A stretch of 64,000 nt of DNA from Mrakia gelida (lineage: Eukaryota; Basidiomycota; Tremellomycetes; Cystofilobasidiales; Mrakiaceae), in assembly GCA_024345305.1 (NCBI GenBank), contig BRON01000011.1, positions 434,001 through 498,000 on the forward strand, in the 5' to 3' direction. Positions 9,124 through 18,589 of the stretch are shown here, one piece after another; the stretch's first letter is position 1; each line of letters begins with the position of its first letter. The position numbers and the translations under genes are program-made. The notes under the pieces are model-generated. The model made no database searches. It was not told the DNA's origin and saw only the letters and a program-made list of their open reading frames with translations.

Positions 9124-11226
9124 TTACCACCTCGCCGAATCCGCCTCCGCCTCCCCAAACAAACTCTCCTTCTGCACTCCAAACCCGTCCTCCCCACTCC
9201 CACCATCCTCCTGCTTCACCAACGGCTCCCCCTCATAAATCTCCGGCAACCTCTCCCTCAACCACTTCTCCGCAAACCCATTGATCGCCTCAAACTCCAG
9301 CAAAAACCCATCATGCCCATCAGGGCTCGGGATCACGACCAGTTGCGCGTCAGGGATGTGTTGAGCGATTTCCTTCTGTTCGGCGGTGGTGAAGAGTCCG
9401 TCGGTGGCTACTCCTATGACGAGGGCGTGGGAGGGGAGGGTGGAGAGGGTTTGGGCGAGAGAGAGGGGGGTGGTGGATGTGGGCAGAGTGAGAGGGGGGG
9501 AGGAGGAGGTGGGTGTGGGAGTGGGGAGACGAGGTCGAGCGAGGTCGTGGGTGTCCATTTTACGGGTGAGGTGGATGTAGCAGTTGGCGTCGAAGCGGGA
9601 GGTGAACTGAGGAGGGCGAGGAAGAAGAGTGGAAGGGAGGAAGAAAGAGTCAGCGAGAGGAAGGAAGGAGGTCGCGAGCTCGCGTATCGGTTCGTGCGAG
9701 ACCGACGAGGTCGAGGTGCGAGAGACGAATGAAAAAAGGACGGCACGATGCTCACCTTATCTCCCTGGTACCTCAGATACGACTGAGCCGTGAACACAGC
9801 AGGAGGACTGTGAGCTCTCGCCAACGCTCCTCCTCCCGCTCCCGTCGTGCTTCCTCCTCGCCCAAAGTATCCCTTCTGCCCTCGATGCCCATCGTTGTGC
9901 TGAGCGAACGCCTCCTCCGCTGGACTCCCACCTCCACTTCCACCTCCCGAAGCCCTATCCGTCCCATCCCCACCTCCAGCTCCCAAACTCCCTTGAGCCT
10001 TCCGCCCAAACCTCGTCTCGAAACTATCCCTACTCCTGTACGTCAACAGAGCCGTCATCCTCGCTGCCGCGAGACCGAACTTCGGCTGCTCGTCGTCCTC
10101 GTAGAACCCGTCCTTGTACGAAGGGTCGGAGTAGATGGATTGCCGTTGAGCTTCTCCCCAGGAGATGCACCAGGCGGAGTGACGAGCGGAGGTAGCGAGA
10201 GGGAGGATGTTTCGAACGTAGCCTGGAGGAGTGTTGAGAGGCCATTCGAGAGTGGTCATTCCTCCCATGGATCCTCCGATGACGGCGGCAACGGAGGTGA
10301 CTCCTAGAGAGTCGAGGACGAGCTTGTGGATCCTGAACGAGAGGAAGGGAGGGAAGGTGAGGTTAGGTTTCGAATCGAGCTAAGTTGCCGCGAAGGAGAA
10401 GGAGAGCGAGCAGGAAGGGGGCAGAACGAACCTGACGTCGTCTCTGGCAGTTGTAAGAGGACACTCTGGTCCCCATGGAGATCCAGTATCGGGGTTGATG
10501 GTTACCTGTAATAAAGCACGACATCGAAGGAAGGGGAGGGAAGATCGCGCGAGCAAAAAAGGGAGGGAGGAGGTCAGCTTCGAGGTCGTCGTTCTCGCCA
10601 TTCTCTCGAGCGAAGTATAGAGAATAGAGACGGGACGACTCACAGGCGACAAGCTACCGTAAGGTGAACCCATTACGTTTGCACAGAAGATGAAGTAGCG
10701 GGTGTAGTCGAATGCCTTCCCATTGCCCATGAGCGGTCCCCACCTTTATTCTCAAAACGAACAAGAACCCTGCATAGTGAGCTCTCAAGTCCTCTCGTCA
10801 AAGGAGCGAAACCCGAAAAAAGAGCCTCCCTCGCTCGAGCTCTCGACTCTTTGGGGAAAGAGCGAGAGAACGAGGGACGAGGTGGAGGGGGAAGGGAAGG
10901 AAGGGAAAGAGCGAGCTGAACGCACCAATCCTCTACGTCTGCACTCCCCGTAAGAGCATGACAGATGACCATACAGTTGTCCTTCTTGTCGTTCAGTTTC
11001 CCCCAAGTCTTGTAGGCGACGGGGACATCGTGAAGGGTGAGTCCGGATTCGAGAGTGAAGGAGGGAATCGAGACGATCGTTTGGGAAGAGATGAACGAGG
11101 CGAAACGAGACGTCGGAGAGACAGTCTCGTACGTCGAAGAGGGAGCTGAAAGAAAAGAAAGAGAGTCAGCATTCATAGACAAGGTCGTCGATGGAAGCAT
11201 GGGAGACGCTCACCTGGTGTTGGCAT
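9124..11226 (-). CDS. MET2: Homoserine O-acetyltransferase
   Basis: Transfers an acetyl group from acetyl-CoA to homoserine in methionine biosynthesis. Six exons (11214-11226, 10926-11145, 10644-10743, 10432-10505, 9756-10332, 9124-9606) encode 488 residues. The alpha/beta-hydrolase landmarks are in order: PVAYKTWGKLN, HALTGSADVEDWWGPL, the GGSMGGM nucleophile elbow, the catalytic Asp in GVATDGLF and the catalytic His in SPDGHDGFLLE. The start is a 13-bp first exon (MPTP) that keeps the reading phase. An insert of roughly 60 residues rich in Gly and Ser separates the helical lid from the AQSYLRYQGDK segment, where bacterial enzymes are more compact. The C-terminal tail is acidic and likely disordered. 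The gene is divergent from F-box-like copy 3. Confidence 0.95.
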
Positions 11227-11571
11227 GGTTTTGGAAGGAGGGGGGAGAGAGAGAGCAAGATGCAGTTGGGTTCGAAGGAGCGAGCGGCTGAAATCGAGTC
11301 ACTTTGGGTCGAGGCCGGAGCTCGGAGGCTGTTGCTTCACCGCCGTCAACTGACTTTATGTTTATACCACGTTCATGCGAATCTGTAGAAGCTGGCGATT
11401 GAAAATGGGGATTGAAGTTTTTCTTTCTCGAAGACCGAGGAACGGAGGGGAAGAGTCGAGCTCGCCGCCTGTCCATCCCTCGACTTCGACGAGCTCACCT
11501 CCTCTCCACCTTCTTGCCCTCTCCCTCTCGTCCTTCTTGAGCTTCGTTTTTCGTCTCAAGAGCTGGACGCA
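11227..11571. other. Divergent promoter region of MET2 and F-box-like copy 3
   Basis: No coding exon is supported. It lacks the conserved CACGTG module-promoter block found beside copies 1, 4 and 6. Confidence 0.4.
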
Positions 11572-12783
11572 ATGGATCTCTTCTCAAACTCTCCGAAACC
11601 CACGAGAAGTTTCTCGTACAACCTCCTTTGCTCTCTGCTCCTCTTCGCATCCGTCATGCTGACCTCCTCCTCCCTCCTCCTCTCCCTTGCTCCTTCTCAC
11701 AGCCTTCCCACCTCTCTGTCTCACCATCGACACACCCGTCTACACGACATGTCACACGTTAGGATGCTCTTCTCCTCGTAATCTCGAGTTAGTATCAGCT
11801 CTGACCTCTCGCTCGCTTGCCTCCTCCATCTCAGCTCGTGCCCTTCCCTCGAGACCTGCCCTGGGACGTCGTCGTTCTCGTCTTGGAACAAGCAGATCCT
11901 TCGACCCTCGCCGTCCTTGGAAGAGTCTCCCTTGCATTCCTGGAGGCTACTGCATCTTTCCTCTACGGAGGCGAAGTGGTCATCACATCGCTTCAAGGCT
12001 TGAAGCAGCTGTTCTGCGAGAGGGAGGAACACGAGGTGAGCTCGACTCTTCTCCTTCTCTCTTTCCACCATGCTCGTCGACTCAACCCCTTCTTCGCCTT
12101 CTCCTTCGTAGACCCGACCTTCTTCCAGGATCACCTCCTTTCTCTCCCTCTCTCAAATTCAAACCCTTTCCCTCGACTTCGCCAGCATCGACGCTCTCCC
12201 TCCCTCCCTCCCCGACTCCTTCACTCTCTCCTCCTCTCGTATCAGCAACAACACCTCCACTCTCATCCCCCTCAAGGAACTCAACTCCTCTTACCACTTC
12301 CAATACATCAGGTTTTTCTACACCTTCCAACGACGACTCCTCTTTCCCTGGCTCAACCCCGCTCGCTATACCTTCCACGTCCTTCATCGCCCCTCGAACC
12401 AGGCAAGGGCTCGCTCGATCGGAGACCTCCCACCTCTCGCTCACTGGACTCGACTTATCACCGTCGACGTCAAAGGACTGGTCCCTTGGAGCCGCGAACC
12501 AGGTCAAAGACGCGCGCGCGCCGGCCTTTTGCCTCCTTCTCTGGACGACTCAACAGGCCGCGTCGTTCGACTTCATCTCAACTCGTTGTGCTACGATGGC
12601 GCCCCTGCAACTGCTACCAGCCTGGTGATGAACGCTCATACAGTCTTCTGCGTGGATGAGATGCAGGAAGGGTCCATAGTGCTCGTTGCTGGATCGAAGG
12701 AGGAGAAGTCGGACGCGGAGGGAGAGGTCGCTCTTTTCGAACCGCAGAGCAGAAGGAAGACGTTGAAGGTCGTTGTCGAGTAG
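11572..12783 (+). CDS. F-box-like protein (copy 3), no coiled coil
   Basis: Secure exons are 11835-12035 and 12112-12783. Upstream, an exon ending at 11791 (donor GTATCA, branch CTCTGACC) and a short exon starting at the ATG at 11572 are proposed, but the 5' junction is uncertain (a GTTTCT donor at 11609 keeps the frame, while GTACAA at 11616 does not). The F-box-like core reads FPRDLPWDVVVLVLEQADPS, followed by a helix with SLAFLEATASFLYGG. The C-terminal domain includes the family HWTRL motif (LAHWTRLITVDV) and ends at VVVE. The coiled-coil and PEGxWxWE exons of the other members are missing. A candidate 3'UTR intron starts with GTGAGTC just after the stop. No MYND partner is adjacent. The function is inferred only from the fold-like core. 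Confidence 0.6.
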
Positions 12784-13662
12784 AGCGGTGAGTCTATTTG
12801 ACCATTCGGTCTCTTCGCTGTGCCCGTCGCTGACCCCAAGCTCTCGTTCTGTGCTCGACAGCTTCGACTTTGACGCGACCAGTTTACCCGACCCAACGTC
12901 CTCGCCCAATCCACCACCCTTCTCCTCCCCTCTTCCCCGCGCGTACCACCACTTACCTACCTCGTCTTCTCTCTCGACCTTCTACGTATCCTCTCGTTTT
13001 CCTCCTCCCCTGACTTCTTCGTCGCGTCGCTCTCGCTCGTTGTTTCGATTCGTGCATCCTCTTCTTTTCTTCTCGCACAACATTCTCGCGCTTCGCTTGC
13101 ATACCTTTCATCACTTCATATAACACGCACGCTCTTTTCCTACTCTTCGATACCCCTTCTAGCCTCTGTACTTCGTATCGTTTGTGAAAAGGGCGACGAG
13201 GAGAGCTCGTCTCCACGCGTCGCTTCGTGCTCTCTCTCGTCGTTGGAAGTCTTTTTCCTCGAGCTGAACTCGGAGTCCACATTGAAGCGCATAAGAGAAT
13301 ATTGTAACACACGGGCCCGAAGATCAAGCCTACATCAGACTACAGGTAGAATCTCAAAAGCGAATAAAACACAACGGAACCCATTCTGCAAATGAGGCCT
13401 CCGAGCGAGTATCAGGAACTAAGACCGCTATAGATCTCTGTCCCCACTGCACCTCAATGGACTTCTGAAGGGTGGAGACAATGGCTGTAGGTGGATGAAG
13501 AAGAAGAAGAAGAAGAAGAAGAAGAAGCGTGAGCTTCAACGACATCGCTGGCGCAACGCGACTTCGCGGCTCACGAACTGACCGAACCTCTGCTGAACCG
13601 TCCCTTTGAAGGGGGGGTGATGGAACTTCACGATGATCAAGAAGAGGCCCTGCGGTTTTGGG
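12784..13662. other. Gap between convergent genes, 879 bp
   Basis: It holds a likely 3'UTR intron of the F-box-like gene (GTGAGTC about 12787, GCTGACC, CGACAG about 12868), a CCACGCGTCG word near 13215 and a GAA microsatellite. The Leu-rich minus-strand frame at 13354-13545 comes from that microsatellite and was not called. Confidence 0.45.
13497..13527. repeat. (GAA)n microsatellite
   Basis: About ten uninterrupted GAA units. On the minus strand this reads as poly-Leu or poly-Ser/Phe, depending on frame. Confidence 0.9.
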
Positions 13663-14274
13663 TCAAGGGGGCGAGAGATGGAAGGTAGTGAGCAAAGGGT
13701 TGAGAAGATCGAATGAATCGACGCGAGGACTTGCCCGTTTCTTATCCATCATGTTCGCTTTGGGCTCGAGACAAATTGACCGAAGCGAGTAACTGTCTCT
13801 CGTGATCTCTTGAGGCACGGCAGGAGGGTGAACTCTTTGGCTGCTGAGGGCGAGCAGACCTTCCGCCGCATCGAGGCGATCTCGTCCGTCCTCCTTGCTC
13901 GAAGTCGAGGTAGTGTTTGAGAGGGGGTCGGCTTGAAAGTGAGTAGGGTTGCTGATGAGAGATGCTGGAGGATCAAGGTATCTTTGAAGGAGGAAGAATG
14001 ACCAGCAGGGAAGTGAGCTCCTCCCAACCGGATCCCAGACGATCTCAACGGCTTTGAGAGTCTTTTGACCAGTTCAACGAGACTCACCGAATAGCGGCAC
14101 GATCTAGGATCCTCCTCCACTTCAACACGCGACCGAGAAAGGTGGAAGGGTCTGAAACTGGAGTCAGCTCTCTTGTGATCAACACGAAGAGAGAGGGAAA
14201 GAGAAAGAGAAGCGAAGCTCACCGAGATCGAGGGACGACGCGTCGAGGGATGGGGAGCAGTTTTCGAGAGGCAT
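13663..14274 (-). CDS. Small protein of unknown function
   Basis: Proposed exons are 14223-14274, 14088-14151 and 13663-13951, giving 134 residues with splice phases that agree (405 bp in total). The first two exons join to an amphipathic segment, DPSTFLGRVLKWRRILDRAA, with a canonical GTGAGC donor, GCTGAC branch site and TTTCAG acceptor between them. The last exon is polar (Ser, Asp, Glu and Arg-rich) and may be disordered. I do not recognise the family. The third exon acceptor (CATCAG at 13952) is one of several choices, so the C-terminal half is less certain than the N-terminal half. It lies between copies 3 and 4 of the F-box-like family but shows no similarity to them. Confidence 0.4.
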
Positions 14275-15123
14275 GAGCGAATCCACGGAGGTGAAGTAGG
14301 GAGGGAGTCAGGTTTGGAGTGGAAAGGAAGATGATGGTGTAGAGCCGAGAGGTTTTGTACCATATCGACTCCTGCAGTGGGAGAAGTGGAGGTAGAAGGA
14401 CGCGACCGCGCGCAGGCGGCAACAGATCTCTTGTCCAAGAAGGAGAAGGTTGGTTATGTGTTCGGGACCCGCTTCGGAATGTATCTAAAAATTTCTCGAG
14501 ATAAGAGGACTCGAGATAAAAAGCGGACGCCGCGAGACGCGACGCCGCGCGACGTGAAAACGTCGGCTGAACCTTCGACTCCGAGCTGGTCTTCCTGGAC
14601 CTTCCTGACCTTCCTAATTCTCAAACGCTTGTTCTATAAGCGTGAAGCGCTTGGAAGGAACGAGTTCTGTCAAGTTTAACGGACGAAGTTGGTTTCAGAA
14701 GGTCGAGAGTCGAGAGAGGATCGGACAAGCCCGTCCCTCCGTGCTCGCTCGGCTATCTTCCTTCTCTTCTTCCCCTTCTCTCTCTCGGGTCCACGCCATT
14801 CTTCTTGCACTGAAAAGAGACGAACTCGAAAAACGAATCAGACCAATACTGGGCTCACTGCGCACGACGACCCTTTGCGAGGCAAGGAAGAACTTGTCGA
14901 CGCGTCGATTCGTCGACGAGAGGTCAACGTCCTCACCGTTCTTTCCATGCTAGGTCTGGGAAAGAGAAAACTATTATCAAGGCTCGAGACAGAAAATAGT
15001 GATCACGAGAAAGCTAGACAAGAGTGAAGAGAGTAACGAGAGAAAAACAAAATCACAACTCGACGCGACGAAGCTCCACCTCATCTTTCCTGTCCATCGA
15101 ACTAATTCCTTCCTCGCTCAACC
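14275..15123. other. Intergenic, 849 bp; no gene seen
   Basis: Upstream of the small minus-strand gene and downstream of F-box-like copy 4. It is GC-rich with several CGACGCG words (about 14520-14560 and 14899). Short open frames lack splice sites or recognisable products. Confidence 0.35.
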
Positions 15124-16684
15124 TCAAACGCCCACCGCAGTGAGCATGAAGGCCTTCCTCGTGGGATCTGGGGGAGGCTCTTGAGCGAGCAACCCCAACA
15201 GCTCTCCTTCCGAGACGGCCACTTCGCTGAGCTCAGGCCTATCAAGGAAGGCGGAGACGAGACCGACCATCACCCTCCCTCCTGCACTGCAGCGGCTCAA
15301 GCAACTGGATGAAGCGAGAGTCCCATCGGCCAAGAGAGGAACGGAGGAAGAGCCCGCGGCGATGAAAAGTTCCAGTCGCGTCCAGCGAGGGAGGAAGGAG
15401 AGCTCGTTCGGCGTGACGACGACGGCGGTTGGACCAGAGCTCCTCTCCAGTTTGGGTCCAGCGACGAGGAGCTTGACGGGATTGAGTAGATTGAGGAGGG
15501 GAGACCAACTTGCGAGGGTGACGTCGGAGTTGATGTTGACCGAGATGACGGGAATGGTGACGAAAGTTGACGCCTCCGCGAGAGGAAGGAAGTGGACGAG
15601 ATCGAAGGCGGACGTTGTGAGATTGAGGCTTTGTGGGAGGAGAAGGGAAGATATCCGAGTAGGAGAGGGTGTGAGGTTGGAAGTCTACCGGACAGCAAGG
15701 ACGGGGCAGACAGATTCAGCAGAGCCAAACGAGCGAGGGCGAGGAGAGTCGAGGACGCTCGGTTTTGAAGAAGACTCACCCTGGTACCGAGGAAGTCAGC
15801 AGCGGCGGCCGAATTGAAACGCAATGTCTCCTTATATATGAAGGTCGAAACGATCTCCAAGATCCCGAAGGAGACGCCGCAGAGGGCGAGGTGGTCAGAT
15901 CGGTCGAGGAGGGAGAAGATCGAGTTGGCGAGTTCAACGGGGAGCGAGTCGAGGGAGGGAGGTGGTTTCGAGCGAGCGACTTGGAGGACGGCTCGTCTGT
16001 GCTTCTCCTGTGGGGTTCAAGACAGTTCACGTGTCAGATCAGCTAGTAAAGAGGAGCTGAAGAGAGGGGAAGCTCGACTCGCACTCGACCAACTCCATCG
16101 TCCTTTCCCTACAGACCCCTCCCCTCTCTCATCCTCCCAAACCCAGTGACTTCCGAACGCGTTGGCCATCTCCTCCATGGTCTTGGTCTTCTCCTCGTCT
16201 CGCTTCCTGAGCTCTTCGTTCTCGGCTGAGAGACGAGCGATCTTTGAGGAGTGACCCTCGATCTGGGCTTGTTGAGCTTCGTTCTCGGACGAGAGACGAC
16301 CAACGAGGGAGAAGAGTTGAGCGATCTGAGCGGCGACGAGATCTCCTGAGGATGATGATTCTGCTGCCAAGTTGAGGTTGAAGTGAGATGGATCGTTGGA
16401 GGCGGGAGGGAGCGTCGACGAAGAAGAGGAAGGGTCGAGGGAGGCAGGAGAAGGAGGAGCGAGAGCTGGTTCGATCTGGGAGTTCTCAGCGACGAGGGCG
16501 ACCTGTTTAACGAAACAAGGGCAGGAATGAATTTCGGTCTACGGCGTGAAAAGAGACGAAAAGAAGACAGAGGCGAGAGTGGAAAGGAGGAGAGGGAAGG
16601 AAGAGAAGGGAGGGAGAAAAGATGGAAGCTCACCTTCTCGTTCGTCTGCTGCTCCCCTTCCCTCGAGGACGACTGATTCGACAT
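15124..16684 (-). CDS. Coiled-coil/F-box-like protein (copy 4, intact)
   Basis: Four exons (16634-16684, 16083-16502, 15780-16007, 15124-15684) give 419 residues. Exon 1 encodes MSNQSSSREGEQQTNEK. Exon 2 holds a coiled coil (FSLVGRLSSENEAQQAQIEG) and the family motif GSHWVWEDERG then GRWSWSS. Exon 3 is the F-box-like core (SLDSLPVELANSIFSLLDRS, then GVSFGILEIVSTFIY). Exon 4 is the C-terminal domain with LPRWTRLELF. The exon 2 donor has no in-phase GT: a GC donor (AGT|GCGAGT at 16082) fits the phase and the position used in other copies, so a GC-AG intron is proposed. This is the best full-length model of the family in the window. It pairs divergently with the MYND gene at 16863. Ubiquitin-ligase adaptor function is an inference from the F-box-like segment. 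Confidence 0.75.
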
Positions 16685-16862
16685 GCTGAGGTGACGATCG
16701 AGGTGATCCTTGGAAGTATAGAGCCGAAAGATGGAGGTAGAAAACACGTGTTCTGGGAGGTCGAAGCGGTGAGAGGGAAGAAGAGGAAGGAGTTTCGAAG
16801 TTGAGCTCAACCTCGACCTCCTCCTCCCTTCTTTTCCCTCCTACTCCTTTCTTTCCCTCACC
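16685..16862. promoter_or_regulatory. Shared bidirectional promoter, module 2
   Basis: A 178-bp gap between divergent F-box-like and MYND genes. The 10-bp palindrome AACACGTGTT is at 16743-16752, followed by CTGGGAGGTCGAAGCGGTGA and a CT/GA-rich stretch running into the MYND leader. The whole block aligns with the gap at 40369-40545 and, less closely, with 4110-4291. Confidence 0.6.
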
Positions 16863-18198
16863 ATGCTCCCCATCTCCCCCACCGAGCTCGCCCAGCTTCT
16901 TCAACTCTCGTCTGGAGCTGACGGAACGGCTTCAATAGTGGGCGATAACTCCCTGAAGGAAGCCATACAGCGAGTCTCCAGCTTGGTTCGTCCTCTCTCC
17001 CTTTCCTTCTGAATCGGCTCGTCGTCTCGATCCTGACACCTCTGCGTTCTCGACCCAACAGGTCTTTTTGAAGGATGCTCCTCGAGGACCTCAGGAATCT
17101 TACATCGTCAGTCTGAACCCCTCTGCCTCTCTATGAGGAAGGGGAGAAGAAGCCGGAGGGAGCGCGACCCTCAGGATCTCCTGACGTCGAGTTTTCTCTC
17201 CTTCTTTCCATTCGTTACCTCTACAGGAAGAGTTCTGGTCTCAGTACCTTCCATCCTTTCTCCGAAGCATGCTCGTCGGAGGAGACACTCAAGGCGTCTG
17301 CTTTCTGAGGCTGTTCCAGTGGATGAGCGCGGCCTCGAGGACCTCCCTCGATCGTTTCGTCCGAGAGCATCCTCAAGAAGCTTGCGAGGTCTACCTGTTT
17401 GAGGCTCATATGCTCGCCGTACAGGTAGAGCGAAACAACACACTCCTCGTACGTCAGGTCTCATCGGAAGGGCGGTCAAGAGAGGGAAAACGAGGGCTGA
17501 TCGACTCGACCCCGGACTCTCTCTCGCTCCTCTCGCTCTGCTTCGTTCTCGCAATCAACAGGTCAACGAGGAAGGTGTGAAGGACCTCATACGATCCACC
17601 ATGCACTTCATCAACTCTCTCATCGACCTCATCCCCCAGCTCCCAACAACAGTACCGATGCCTTGCCTTCCAACTCGATCCAAGGCTGGCGTCCTCGCCG
17701 TCGCGTCCGTCTTCAAGCAGGACCCAAGGTTCGCGAGGTCCGTGGTCTGGACAAGAGACCAGTGTCGAGAGGCCATCCAGATGTTGCTGCTGTTGGCTTC
17801 GGTCTCGGACGTCAGGGACCAAGAGTCAGCTTGGTCGAGGAAGACGGACAGTTCAACGGGTCGTTGGTGGGCTTGCGAGTTGGGACGTCAAGCCACGGCT
17901 CCTGGGGAGTGTACGAAGATGGAGGAAGGCGAGCAGATGCAAGCTTGTTCGAGAGTGAGTGCTACTCTCTCTTGAACTCATTCGGCTGTGGTCGAGGAAC
18001 AAGTCGCTGACTTTGCTTCTCGTCGCGTTTTCCTCCCAAAGTGCATCGGCGTTCGCTACTGCTCGAAAGGTCCGTCTTCCAGCGCTTCCGAAGCTCGAAG
18101 CCAACTTGCTGACCCTTAATCTACTCCTGCTTTCTTCAGATCACCAACGAGCCGACTGGAAACGACACAAGCTCGTCTGCTTCAAACCGAGTTGGTAA
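16863..18198 (+). CDS. MYND zinc-finger protein (copy 2, intact)
   Basis: Six exons (16863-16985, 17062-17106, 17227-17424, 17562-17954, 18042-18069, 18140-18198) encode 281 residues with every phase in agreement. The N-terminus is MLPISPTELAQLLQLSSG. The middle is helical (SQYLPSFLRSMLVGG, MHFINSLIDLIPQLP). The C-terminal finger is ACSRCIGVRYCSKDHQ then DWKRHKLVCFKPSW, with further Cys in GECTK and WACEL as possible first ligands. As in copy 1, His replaces the usual Cys after YCSKD. The finger is split by a phase-1 intron after YCSK, as in copy 1. MYND fingers normally bind peptide ligands, not DNA. It pairs divergently with the F-box-like gene at 16684. Exons 2-3 and the intron between them look almost identical to the degraded copy at 40546. 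Confidence 0.8.
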
Positions 18199-18589
18199 AC
18201 GACGCGTCTTGTCCCTCGCGTTCGTTCAAGTCTCCTTCGCTCCCCTTCTTTTCCTTGTCCCGAAGAGCTCCTTACCTCCTTCCTCTTCCCTCTTTACAGC
18301 TGGACGACGGTACCCTCAGGAGCTTCAAGGGACTTAGGAAGGACTGTTATCGCGATGAACGGTTTCGATTTGGTCGATTCGCCTCTCTTCGTTTGCTCTT
18401 TCTCGAAAAGGGACGCGAAAGTTGCTTCGGTCGAGTGAATCAGATATTCTATACCAGCAAGTGGGGTTGAGATCGAGAACTCGCTTCGGTCGCGAAGGCA
18501 GAAGAGCGAAAACAGGAAGACAGTCGCGTCTCGATTTCGAAGCTCACGACTCTCAACCGCATCTTCCCTTCCCTCCCCTCCCTTCTTCC
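18199..18589. other. Leader/promoter of SFI1
   Basis: 391 bp between MYND copy 2 and SFI1. It contains an ACGACGCGTC word near 18192 at the end of the MYND gene. No exon was supported. Confidence 0.4.

Noticed and set aside
13354..13545. Minus-strand frame with a poly-Leu run resembling a signal peptide
   Set aside because: The Leu run is the translation of the GAA microsatellite at 13497-13527, and nothing downstream resembles a protein.
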